Assembly: GCA_018398765.1 (NCBI GenBank) | Contig: JAHBMJ010004965.1 | Coordinates: 20,001 to 73,605, forward strand | Reading direction: 5' to 3' | Origin: Chromera velia | Lineage: Eukaryota; Sar; Chromeraceae | DNA: 53,605 bases | Shown here: one piece after another, positions 31,985 through 43,600 of the stretch | Numbering within the stretch: the stretch's first letter is position 1 | How the letters are laid out: every line of letters starts with the position of its first letter | The notes under the pieces: model-generated | Told to the model about the DNA's origin: nothing | Database searches by the model: none | Seen by the model: only the letters and a program-made list of their open reading frames with translations | Position numbers and translations under genes: made by a program

Positions 31985-34444
31985 CTAGGGTGCAGCTTCT
32001 GCTTCCAACTCACTGGGGGCCGTCTCACCCAACCCCCCCGCCTCTGACGCCCGGTCGCCGTCCACAGAAGGAACGTCCGGGGCGGCTGTGATTGTGAAAG
32101 GCGGAAGAAAGGTTCCCTGCAACCATTCATTTCAAAAAGCACGCACGCATTCATGTCAGGACTGGTGGGTAGGATTTCAACATATTGAAGACGGTTCGAA
32201 GCTCTTGGGAATGCACGTGAATGAAACCGCGAATGAGCTGTGACTAGACGGTTAAAGAGAGGGGCCTTAGAAGAGGGCACGCGCGTCTGGAGGTCCTCCC
32301 TCCATACAGCATACACACACACACACACACACACGCGCACACGCAGATCGATGAATGACTCCTCCGAGAACAGCAACTCACCGCATTAAGGCCCTGCTGC
32401 ATGGGAAAGAGGCCGGGCATACTCGTTGTCCCGAGCAATGGACCCAGTACCCCCAAGCCCCCGTTGGCTGTCGTCAGTCCGGCAACAAGAGGAGGCCCTG
32501 CACTACCGTGTCGTTGAAGCGTCAACGGACCGGAAGGGGGTGCTGCAGAAACATGGGCTCAGTCGCAGCGGAGGGACAAAGAAAAGTGAGAAACAAACAA
32601 GAGCAGACACAAAGAAGAAAAGAGAAAGAGGAGCTACCGCTCAGCGCATCATCGCAGCCCCCCCCCTTGCCCGATACGATGATGTGATCGATACGTGCTG
32701 CGTGCAGTGTTTGTTTTTGTCCTCCTGCAGGCATCCGGTGGGTGGAAAGAAAAGGAAAGGAACTTAGCACCTTTTCACGTCCATCCTTATGGAACCCTGC
32801 GTGCGTCAAAGACAGACGGAAGGGCAAGCGAGCAAATCGGCAAGAAATTGATTGCATCTCAATTCAGAAGGGGATCGGAAAAGAGGACAGCCAGAAAAAA
32901 AAACCTCGGCTGGAAGAGGAGTCATAACAAGATACGCAGAGAGATTACAGTGAAACTGAAGAAAAGTGCGAGGCATGTTGATCCCCGCATTCTCCCTTTC
33001 TGTTCCTTTGGACATGCCTGTCTCCAGATATTAGTCCATCTATGTGTCTATGTACTTATCTGTCTGCCTGCGTGTCTTTCTATTTTTGTGTCTAGGAGTG
33101 TGTGCATGCGAATTCTGCTTGTATTGTGTCTGCGTTTGATCCATCCATCTATCTGTCTGTGTGTGTATGAGGGAGGGAGTATGTCCACTCAGCGTGTCTG
33201 GTGTCTGTGCGCCTCTCTGCCTCTCTCGCTCTCTCCCCCGACCGCCTTCCTCAGTGTGTAACCGTGAGTGTGTGTGCGCACACTTCTCGTTGTGTGCCTG
33301 CTTTCCTGCCTCTACGTGCGCTTTTGCCCTTCTGCATCTACGCACCTCCGCATCTGTGTGTTTGCGCACATACGTGCGTCTGTTGGTGTGCCGACTGGAG
33401 CGTCTGTATCTTTCGTTTTGCTTGTTGCGTGGGATGCGACTTGCCATTATCACTACGAAACTGAAGGTCTACCGCTGCTAGGATCTCTCTCACTCACCTC
33501 CTGAAGCTCCCCCTTGTGGCTCCCCAGAGTCCCACCGGCTCTTCCGGGGCCTCGCGGAATCTCCGTTTGGTTCGAATCCTGCTCTCCTCTTTCTGTGCTT
33601 CTCGATGTACTCCGCCACGCTTTTGACTGTAAATTTTGTGTTCTTTGCTGCAAGCAGAGGACACAAAAATCAAGTTCAAAATGAGTCGTCGATTTGCTTT
33701 GTTCGTTCCGGCATTGAGACCAGAGGGGNNNGGGGGGGGGGCACAGGTCGACCCGTGAGAAGTACCAGAAGGAAGGGGGGGAGAGAGAAGTGCAGGGACA
33801 GAGGAGAGAAGGGAGAGCAGAGCTTTTTGTGACAAAGGAGAGGGGTCAGGAAAGCAAGGGGAGTTGGAAGTGACGGGACACACAGACACCACAACTAGTG
33901 ACAGACAGACAGCAGACTGACCTATGTAATCATACCGTTCTGTCTGGGGATCGTCCATGACAGACGCGGGGTCCCAAATTTCGGGGGGCAGGGTAGAGCA
34001 GGAGGGCTCGTCGATTTTGAAGTCCGACATTACTTTCTGAAAGAAAAGAGAAGTTAAGGGCAGAGCAAGAAGAGTGGATCGGAGGTTCAGGAACACAAAG
34101 GAGAATAAAAATGAAGGAAAAAGAACCACATGAAAGAGAGATGAAAGAAAGCATAATACAAACCACACAGAGAGACTGCATCGTTTCTTCTTGCGACATA
34201 GAAAGAAAGATGAACAAGAAGAAAGGCAGGCAGAAAATGTCGCTTCTTTTCCCGGTGAGTGCCTTTCGTCGTTTCTCTTTTTCTTCTCCAAACTAAACTG
34301 ATGCAGACAGATCCACAAACGGGCAGGCGGAGCATGTTCTTCTTTTTTCCTCTGTTATTTCTTTCACACAAATATCACAAAAGAAAGGAAGAAAGAACGA
34401 AGGCAGACACGGAGACAGAGACAGACAGACAGACAGACAGGCAG

Positions 34445-34488
<44 letters not shown>

Positions 34489-35785
34489 GCAGAGATAGAG
34501 AAGGACAGTCAGGCAGGCAGATTTCATGCTCTCTCATTCAGACAAGTACAGAGCGATACTCAGATGGGGAAGAGAGAGGTGCTGCGAGATTCTTCTGTAT
34601 GCAGGTCCTCAGCAAGGCTTTCGGGCGGGCAAACGGGCTGTACGAATGCTGCAGGAGCAGAAAATAAGCCCCGCAGCTCGACTTGCTGAGACTATTTGAA
34701 AGACTGTGTCGAGTAAGTCTCACCCATTCAGTCTACTGAAAGGAAGAGAGCTGCCACTGTCTCCTTTCCTGCTTCCAGTGTTTCTCTCCTTGAATTCTTC
34801 GTTCCTTCCTTCCTTTCTGTAAGCTGACCTCTAGGCCGTACGGATTGGCGTGATCTCTTCGTTTTGCGAGCTCTTTCAGAACGGTGTGCTGTTTTGCTTG
34901 GCGGACGTTCTTCAATTCTTGTAATGCATCCTGCAGGCAGAACCGGTACGAAGGTAGAGCTGCAGAACTTAAAGAATGGAAGGTAACCTAACAACCCGGG
35001 GAGAGGTGTGTGTGGAGAACAGGAATGAAAGGAACAAAAAGAAACTAATCGGCAGGAGGGAGCCCAAAGCCACTCTCTGACATCATGTCAAACAGCCACG
35101 AAATAGACGGTCTCACCTGCTTTTGTAGACATCTGACAGACGAGAAAGGACAGGAGAAACGCAGAGCGAAGTTTACTAGACACGGTAGTTGTCGTATGCG
35201 GAGGCCGACAGAATTCAGAGGCCTCACAGGTCTAAGAAGGCCTGCAAAGGCGTCAGCGAAGTCACGGAAAGAAAAACGGAGGTGTAGGGCCGCCAAAATC
35301 TTGTCTTTATCTCTATGCTTGCCCAACTAAATGCCTCCTCGCCTGCCTGTTCGAAAGACGACTGACTTTCAATTCAGGCGGGACTCCCCTTGTTGACTCC
35401 TGTGGCATCCTGATTTTGTCGGCTGACTCGCTGGAGCTGCCATCCTCATACTCATCTGCTAGTATGCCTTGCAGTGGTTCCTGCACACAGGAAGGAAGTA
35501 GTGGAAGGCAGACAAGTCAGGCTCAGTCTGTTGTGTTGCCATGGTCGTGCCGGAAGAAGTCGGGCCGACCTCCTCTGGACTCGCGCCTGGTTGGACGCTT
35601 TTACTCGCGACACTGGCCGTATCGTCAGACTGTTTTACGTCAGAAGGCGCTGCAGGCTCTATTGCAGGACCCCCTTCCTCTGGCTGCGGGGCTTTGGGTG
35701 CTTCTTGTGTCTCTTCTTCCTCGTCTCCCGACTCATCATCATCGTCACCGTAGCCCCCCAACAAGTCCCCTAACCCTTTCGTCAT
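31985..35785 (-). CDS. SAP30BP: SAP30BP/HCNGP-like nuclear protein, eight exons
   Basis: Exons on minus: 35785 to about 35639 (donor uncertain), 35480-35367, 34930-34829, 34648-34544, 34036-33922, 33647-33498, 32542-32382 and 32116-31985. Every junction is in phase, giving about 340 residues. The start MTKGLGDLLGGYGDDDDESG opens an acidic N-terminus. Later, SEYRSVLKVMSDFKIDE then PSCSTLPPEIWDPASVMDD and a YDYIAK segment align with the HCNGP core of SAP30BP (human order PSIYEKLI...IDELGTNYPKDMFDP...YYEALAKAQ). RPRKSRWDSGEP matches the human KRKSKWDSAIP and is a U2AF-ligand-type motif. SAP30BP-like proteins act in the nucleus in transcriptional corepression and early splicing. The C-terminus is Gly/Pro/Leu-rich and acidic. 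Exon 4's GTCTGA donor is weak. No single region is long enough to prove orthology, but the order of motifs fits. Confidence 0.65.
32311..32343. repeat. (CA)n microsatellite in the last intron of the SAP30BP-like gene
   Basis: CA dinucleotide run with a GCGC interruption. Confidence 0.9.
33729..33731. other. Assembly gap (three Ns) in a poly-G run
   Basis: Three undetermined bases inside a G homopolymer within intron 5 of the SAP30BP-like gene. It shows that homopolymers here were hard to sequence. Confidence 0.99.
34421..34491. repeat. Compound (GACA)n, (CA)n and (GA)n microsatellite
   Basis: Lies in intron 4 of the SAP30BP-like gene. Confidence 0.9.
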
Positions 35786-36075
35786 TTTGAGGAAATTTCA
35801 GAAACCGAAGAAGAACATGCGAGCACTTGCCTGTAATTGTCTCACAGAGCCAGTCGGATGTTGAGCAAGTACGAAAGAAGAGGGGGAAAGCATGCAGAAA
35901 CTGGATAGAAACTGGTCAGCACAGCTCTATGGAGAGATATATATATGGCCCGGAACCCGGAAAGCGAAGCTGAGAGGGCACTTAATGGCCCGGAAAGCGA
36001 AGCTGAGAGGGCACTTAACAAAAAATACACCCCCCAGACCACACGGATGCCTGCGTCCGACGTTTACAGGAAGGT

Positions 36076-36196
36076 CTGACGCACGCCAAGCTCGGCCCCG
36101 GAAAGACACTTCAGCTGAGGAGGCACTTTCCAAATTTAAAGCAGGGGCAACAAGAATAAATTTCGCTTTCCGGGCCATTCGCACGGAGTGCGTCAG
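36076..36196 (+). mobile_element. 121-bp TIR element, copy c
   Basis: Full-length copy from CTGACGCAC to GTGCGTCAG. Confidence 0.85.
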
Positions 36197-36260
36197 ATTA
36201 ACAAAAATTGCAACCCCCCCAGACCACACGGATGGCTGCGTCCGACGTTCACAGAAAGAT

Positions 36261-36350
36261 CTGACGCACTCCGTGCGAATGGCCCGGAAAGCGAAATTTA
36301 TTCTTGTTGCCCCTGCTTTAAATTTGGAAAGTGCCTCCTCAGCTGAATTG
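36261..36350 (-). mobile_element. 121-bp TIR element, copy d (truncated)
   Basis: Starts CTGACGCACTCCGTGCG and stops after CAGCTGAATTG, where a short TGGCCCGGAAAGCGAA module takes over. Confidence 0.8.
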
Positions 36351-36441
36351 TGGCCCGGAAAGCGAAGCTGAGAGGGCACTTAACAAAAATTGCACCCCCC
36401 CAGACTACACGGATGGCTGCGTCCGACGTTTACAGAAAGAT

Positions 36442-36562
36442 CTGACGCACGCCAAGCTTGGCCCCGGAAAGACAATTCAGCTGAGGAGGCACTTTCCAAA
36501 TTTAAAGCAGGGGCAACAAGAATAAATTTCGTTTTCCGGGCCATTCGCACGGAGTGCGTCAG
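36442..36562 (+). mobile_element. 121-bp TIR element, copy e
   Basis: Full-length copy. AGAT/ATCT extend its inverted ends by four bases on each side. Confidence 0.85.
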
Positions 36563-36625
36563 ATCTTTCCGGGGCCGCCCCAGACCACACGGATGGCTGC
36601 GTCCGACGTTTACAGGAATTAAGAT

Positions 36626-36746
36626 CTGACGCGCGCCAAGCTCGGCCCCGGAAAGACAATTCAGCTGAGGAGGCACTTTCCAAATTTAAAGTAGGAGCAA
36701 CAAGAATAAATTTCGCTTTCCGGGCCATTCGCACGGAGTGCGTCAG
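36626..36746 (+). mobile_element. 121-bp TIR element, copy f
   Basis: Full-length copy with one change in the left end (CTGACGCGC). Confidence 0.85.
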
Positions 36747-36748
36747 AT

Positions 36749-37654
36749 GCATGCGATCCCAGTGCAACTGTTTTTAAGCTATAGTGCCCTCCTCCATGTG
36801 CCCTCCAATGCCCTCCAGTCATTCAGCTGCCCCATGCATGCTGCCCCCGATACCGGAAGATTCCGGAAGTCACAACAGACTATCAACAGACTTGACTCAC
36901 CTGGCTCACTCTGGAGCTTTGTGACGCGATGCTTGAGCCAGGCCGCTGCTGCTGAGCATAGAGATCGGTGGCCGCGCTGGAACGGTGCTGAGATGCAGTT
37001 TGAAGGTACAGATAGAGTTTTCGACATGTTTTGTGAACTTGACCCTTTGACGCTTCCCTCTGGAATCGGAGACTTGTACTGCGTCCTTCCCTATTTGTGT
37101 GAACGACCAGTGCGTGTAGCTACCAGGGCTGGGATACGGCGGACAGCGTAAACCGAAAGCACAGGTGCGAGTGCAAGTGGGGCATTCAGGTACGAGCACA
37201 AAAAGTTCAAGGGAAGGTCTTTTTCGATATCCATAATTTCTCCTTTTTCTCCTAAACTCTGGGGTTTCGTTTTTTCCCAGGCTGATTCGTTCAATTGACT
37301 CCTTGACATCATAAGTCTGGGGCCTTTTTTTTTGGCGAGAAATTTCTGACAGCACTGGACATTCGACATCTGCATGGTTTTTGCGGACGTTTCTCGCTCG
37401 AATGATATATATATATATATATATATATGACGTCCGGACTCTTGGTTTTCCTTTGCCCAAAAACATTTTTCTTTCTGACTGTATGTTTGGTCTCTCATGT
37501 GCGTCTGTGTGCAGATGGTTGTTGTTTCGAACGAAAAAGCTGCGCTGCACTTTTTTGTGTAGAATCTGGGCAGGGCTCCGAACCAAACCGGTTGATCTAT
37601 ATATTTATCCTCCGTCTCTCAAGTGTGAAAGGTGGAAGGAAACATCCTGAGCAG
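36749..37654. other. Upstream region of the PUF gene
   Basis: An open plus frame crosses 36738-37151, but its composition is unconvincing. GCAGTTTGAAG|GTACAG near 37007 could be a donor of a 5' untranslated exon. An AT dinucleotide run lies at about 37404-37428. No coding exon is claimed. Confidence 0.4.
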
Positions 37655-40600
37655 ATGCAACAGTGCAACCATCGGCACGCGGGGAGAGAGGGAGGAGAGA
37701 CGGGATGGAATGGGGGTACACGGACACGAGGAGGAGAAGCGTACGACTCTTCACAAGGAGTGTCGAAGAAGCAAAGAAAGAGACGGCAGAAGCGTCCAGC
37801 AGCAGCAGGAGCAGACGGAATTCCTCCAACCCAGGCGGTTCATCTGCATGCCTCGCTGGTAAGGTTTTTTGCGTCACACGAAACAGGGAGGGACGCATTC
37901 ATGGAAAAGGATGTGACGTTGTCTTGCTCGACGTCTCTATCTATTTTTGCCATTAAGGCCAGCAGTCAAATTAGTTTCAAGACAAAAACAATCCTTTCAA
38001 ACATCTCTCCCCCGCTTGTCCCAGTTTTTCGAGGGTTATTCTCCTCTTCGACAAGTCTCCCTGAGCGCAGCACCGAAAGCCGCCTGTCCCTCCCCACTGA
38101 ATACATGCATGCACGAATGCACGCACGTGTGGATGGATGCAGGGACGAACATTTGGGAAGGGAGAGGTACCCCCTGCACCCCCTCCAGGCTTTGAGACCA
38201 TCGAACCTAGTTCCGATCCACCGGACTCTGCTTCCGGTGCTAAGCGGATCCTCCGCATTCCATTCATCTCCGAAGCTGTTGCCGTTGACCCTTCGAAGTG
38301 TTCCTCTTCGCCCTCTCCGCAGCCTTTAGGGGATTCTGTCCCCGTCTCCGCCCCCACACCCACACCAATTCCTGCCCCCCATGAGGCCACACGCCCCAAA
38401 TCCGCAGACAGTGCCGCTGCAATGCACTTCCACAACGAGACCCAAGAGCAGAAGCAGCAAGAAGACAAAACCTTCCTGCGAGCAGAACATAATTTCCACA
38501 GGATCTGGACGGCATCTCACGACGGCCGGCCTCCCCGCTACCGTCCCCCTCCCCTGATGTTTCCTCAACCCCCCGACTCTCTGTCTCCTTCCATGTCCTC
38601 CTCTCTGAAGGACGTTCTGAAGAGAACCCCCCTCCCAGACTGGCCTCTGGGGGTGTCCCAAGAGGCCCCCTCCGTCCAGTTGCAGCTGCCCAAACAAACA
38701 TCTGCCACTCGAGTTGCCGAGACGGCCTCTCATGGCGTGCCTGTCCGCCCCGACTCTGGGGGCGGCGGTGAAGGGGTGCAACAGAGGAGCGCATGCTCCC
38801 CCGGGCCCCTGCAAGGTTGGCCTTCCTGTTCCCTTCAACAGCAGATGACGATAGAGAGTGACGCTACGACGCGGGAGACGCCAAAAGAAGGGTTGAAGTC
38901 TCCTCCTGAACGTTCCTCTGTTGATTCCCAGACAGCAGCAGCAGCAGCAGCTAGTCTCGATCTAACGGCCCTCTCAGGGTGGGGGGAACATGCTGACCTT
39001 TGTGCAAAGATTCAGCGTGCCAGACAGAGGAGAGAGTGTGAGGCTAGAGAGATCATTGAGGGTCTCATGAAGGAGGAGGCAGGAGAATCTCTGACTCTGT
39101 CGGCTAGTGAGTGGGAGGAAGGGAAAGGACAGTGAGGTAATGGAATGAAATGGACAAAGGAAAAGGCAGTGAGAGACGAGAACGACGACCTCAGCAGACA
39201 GAGACTGAGAGCCGCCCGACTTGATCATGAGCGTTCCTGTGCGCTTCTGAAGGGGGGCGTCGTCTCTCCTTGCCCCCTTCCTGCGCCTCAATTCTCCTCC
39301 ATTTGGTCGACCCATCAGTATCCAGGGTCAGTCAGCCAGTCAGCCTTTGAGCATGGCTGTTGACGAGGGGAGTGGGGGCTTTTGTGTAGAGAGGCCAGAA
39401 CCCAACCACAAAGTGTTTTTTTTTGGCGCATTCAGCCCATCCAACTGAAGTTATCAATTGCTCAATGAATGCTAGTGTCTGTCCTCCTGAAGAGAGTTAT
39501 CATATGACTCTGATGAAGGACTGTGTCTTCTTTCTTTTCGATCGTTGCCTCTGGTCTGCTTCTCGTTCTCGTGCTTTGCTCTGTATGGGCTCCTGATAGA
39601 GGGACATCGAAAGCTTTCCGAAATGCATCTGTTCCCATTTTTCCATCCCTCCGTCCATCAGTCCATCCAAAAACGATGAAAGCGATTCCTCGATGCCGTT
39701 TTTGCTTCATGCAGCCGCTTCACACACAGCAGTGGAGGCAGTCCCTCTGGTGGGACTCCGGTTGTGCATGACCCTAGTTTGATCTCGAGAGGGACAGAGC
39801 CTGGAAAGGGAAGCGGGGGTCTAGGGGATGGGCCTGGAGAGATCTCACAAGGGTCTCACAGCCAGGCACTGACAGTCGGGACGAGACAGGAGAAGGGAGT
39901 GCAGACGCAGGAGAGTGGAGGAGAAGGAAGCCTGCTCCTGCCTTCTTCTGCTGTCACGTCTCTCTCTCCGCCTTCATGGGCAGAGAATCCAAAGAAGCCA
40001 GAGCGGCAGGTGTGGGGGCAGAACGGAGGGCAGGGAGAGCAGGTCGACCATCAGACAAGGCTCTCATCTCCATGCGAGCAGGTAGAGGGGGCCTTGGAGG
40101 GAGGCAGGGAGGGGGGGGGTGAATCGCAGAGAGAAGAGCCGTCTCGGGTGTCTGTTGTTCCTTCGAAGTACATGCAGGAGACCTGAGGAGGTGTTGCGAA
40201 GCTGTGTCGGAACAAAAACGGAAGATTCCGTCTGCAGCATGTGCTTGGCCTCTGCTCACCCGCAGAGTTAGACGTGATTGTAGCGGAGTTGGTGCCTGAT
40301 CTGGTGGAATTGATCCTGGATCAGCACGGCAACTTTGCGTGTCAAATTCTCTTTGAGGCCTGCAAGAAGGAGAAACAGAGAGCCCCTCTGTTGGAGAAGG
40401 TGCGCAGTGAGTGTAGTTGGGAAAAGGGGGAGACCACTTTTTCCCTTCTTTCTCCCAATCCTCTGGCCCCTCTGTTCGGTTTTCTCGTTTCTTCCATTTG
40501 CCGCTCCCACCATAGCACAGTGCATGAGCGTGTGGGTGGGTGCGTTTGACGGGCTCTGTCGAAGTGTGCGATAGATAGATGGATAGACAGATAAAAAGAA

Positions 40601-43600
40601 AGAGGTGGCTGCCCGGTGACCTGCCTGCCACGGGACATGCAAGCTTCTCTGCAGGTCTGCACTGCATGTCTGTGAGTGAGGCTGTCGGTGCCTCCTCCCT
40701 TGCCTCTCTTTTCGGCCAACCCCCCTCCCCTTCTGCTGTTGGTTGGTTGATGCAGCTGCTCCCCCACGCAGTGATGATTGCCTGTGACCCGAAAGGAACT
40801 CACGCCCTTCAGTCTCTCATCGGTCTGTCTGTCTGCTTGGGGTGAAAGTTCAGTTGGAGTGGAAAAGTGTATTTTCGTTCTCCACTGGCTTTGTTCTTTC
40901 ATTTCAGTATTGAATTTCTCCTAGCGTCTCCTCACCCCCTCCCTCCCTTTCTTCGGACAGACGGCGGATGGATGGAGGATCGGGTGAGAGAGTGAGTGAG
41001 TGAGTGACGTCCGGGAGACCTTCCAGTTCTCTTCTTAAGAGGGTTTGCAAAACAGCTAGTGGTTAGACACCCTGTGCAGTCACAAACCCTTCCTTCCTTT
41101 TTGTCGGGTCTTTTTGCTGGCCGCCTCCCTTCTCACTTTGCATTTCGTCGCACCCTGTCATTCCCCCTCTCTCTCCCTCCCTCCGTCGCTCCCTTCCTTC
41201 ATTCCTTCCTTCTTTCCTTGCATCCGTGCGTCCCTCAGGGAAGCTGTCTACCGTAGGGGAAGAGGAGGCGTTGGTTGCGGCGTTCCTCCAGAGAGCCGTG
41301 GAGACTGCCAAAGACCCCTGTGGCACTCGTGTGATCCAGCGGTTGGTGTCCGTGCTCTTCCCGCAGTCTGTGGTGCCTCTGGTGGAGTCTCTCGTGAGGA
41401 GACTGGGGGACCTGCTGGTGTTGGACAATCCGCACGGGGCATACGTTTGTGAGAAAATTCTTCATTTGATTGGACTTGGAAAGGACGGTAAGAGAGACGG
41501 CAGAAAGGTCCTGGAGGTGCAGTGGAGGATAGTCGAGACTCTCCAGAGGGACCTGGTGGCTTTCCTGAAGACCAAACATGGGAGCCCCTTCGTCAAACAT
41601 GCACTGAAGGTGGGAGGGAACGAGCAGGGGGGAAGAAAGGGAGGGATTTGGGAGAGAGTGGGGGTGTGCATGGATCAAGAAAATCAGGTTTCGTAGCCCT
41701 GAAAGAAGAAACAAAGACTGCATGGTCTGTCCGAGAATGATGGCTTGAGAAATGATGTATCCGCTGTGCGTCACTGGCCTGCAAGCGCCCTTGCTGTATG
41801 CCCACAAAAGAAAGAAGAAACCCATGCAGACATGAGGGGATCTCGTGGTGCGTTCTGCTCAAAATCCGGTCCTACTAGACACTTGTTGTCTTGACGTTCG
41901 CTCACCTTTGTCCTCTTTGACCCCTCCCTCTGCCTGCAACTTCACGAGCTCATTTTTTACTGCTGCTCTGCTTCTTGATTGGCTCGTCCGAATCCCTCTG
42001 CTAGTCGATTGACTCGTTCGATTCCCTCTGCTTGTTTATTGACTCGTTCGATTCCCTCTGCTTGTTTATTGACTCTTTCGATTCCCTCTGCTTGTTTATT
42101 GACTCGTTCGATTCCCTCTGCTTGTTTATTGACTCGTTCGATTCCCTCGATCCCTCTGCTTGCAGAAGTGGGGATGCGACGAGCTTCCCTCCAGACGGCT
42201 TGTGGAAGTGCTCTGCGGGCACATGCAGATGCTGTCGGTGTACCCGTTCTGCCAGGAGATCGTCGAGTGCTGCATGGACACCTCAGATAAGGTCAGGCAG
42301 ACTGACTGATCAGCAGGAAGTGCAGTCCATGAGGGGGGCGGTTCTTTCAGACCGTGCTTGGGGAGGTCATGCACGCATCCCCTCTCATTTCAGCATCATG
42401 ACCCTATGCAACAGTTTACCCCCCTGCAACCGATTGAGATGCCATGCAGATTTCACTTTTGTGTTCCTCGAGGCACACAAACAACTGTTCTTCTTTTTGC
42501 TGACGACAGTCACCAACTTGCGTCTCTCTTGTGATTTATTTTTCTGTTCTTCGACCTGAATTTTCCGCACATAGTTCCTGTGTGTCCCTATTTATTCAGG
42601 TCTTCTGCAAATGGGATCATTCGACTATGCGTGTTCTTTTGTTTTCTTGTTGTCCCTGTGTCGCTTTCTCTCGTTTTATTTGTCCCTGTCTCTCTGTCTG
42701 TCTGTGTTTCCTCCTTCAGGACGTGCGCGACCGGGTTATCCGAGAGTTGACGTTGCAGAGCCACCTTCCTGTCCTCTTCAGAGACGAGGCGGCTGCACAG
42801 AAACTCCTCAACAAGGCTACTGCTGTGGCATCGGCAGAACGCAGAAAGAGGATCTCGCAGGTCGGTTACCAACGTCTTCAAGGACGGTTTCGATCGATCG
42901 GCATATGCATGGTTGGGAAGATTTTCACAGGGAGGTACACGACCTTAAAAAGACACGCGAAAGCCGCTCTGTCTTGCCGGAAGCGGAAGCACTTCAGTCA
43001 GTCCTCCCCTTCATTCGAGGCCGCAAGCCGCCAGTGTGTGTTCGCCACGCTTCTGGGTATTGACCGAGGTCGATCGGTTTCTCTCCCTCCCTCCCTTCCT
43101 CTCCCATGTCCACACAAACTCACTCACTAACCCGCCCATGCTGGTTCCTCTGTGTGCCTGATTGAAAAGCGCCTCTCCTCTACTCAAGAGAGCCAACATC
43201 AGATACCGAAGCAGGCCGATGACTTGACACCTCAGCGAGGAGTGTGCGCTTTCATCAGTCACGCTGCATGGCTTTGCGTCGGGCTGGTGGTTGATGACTT
43301 GTGTTCGATCTGTCGATCTCTGTCCCTGCATGCAGGCTGTGGTCAGACTTCAGCAACAGTTGAAGCAGAGACAGAAGGAAGACTCAAACTTGGGGGACTC
43401 GCTCAAAAAGGTTGGTTTGGTCTGGATTGGGGGGGTCGATTCGCCATGAGTCCGCTGGCTCTGTATACTTAGGAGAGGGAGAGAGGGCAAGTACAGCCGT
43501 GCGTGCGTGTGCGCGTGTGTATGCGTACGTACATGCATGCGCGTTTCCTTCCCTGAACGCGAAGGGGTCTGTCGCATTTAGAGGAATGACAGGAAGATTC

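Larger units (their letters stand above)
35946..36748. repeat. Cluster of 121-bp TIR elements and linkers in a divergent promoter region
   Basis: Four 121-bp elements (one truncated), three short TGGCCCGGAAAGCGAA modules and a conserved linker containing CCACACGGATGGCTGCGTCC alternate here in both orientations. They fill most of the space between the divergent SAP30BP-like gene (ATG 35785) and PUF gene (ATG 37655). Frames through them are non-coding. Confidence 0.8.

Noticed and set aside
33565-33582. GGTTCGAATCC, a perfect tRNA T-loop word
   Set aside because: It lies within a coding exon of the SAP30BP-like gene on the other strand, and no acceptor, D or anticodon arms can be folded around it.
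35117-35132. A 16-bp exon (ATGTCTACAAAAGCAG) with perfect acceptor and GTGAGA donor on minus in the SAP30BP-like gene
   Set aside because: Including it breaks the phase into the next, clearly coding exon; it might be an alternative exon, but the main model is in frame without it.
35892-36767. Open frames of 80-159 codons on both strands
   Set aside because: They read through repeated 121-bp elements and linkers, and the same peptides recur in opposite orientations.
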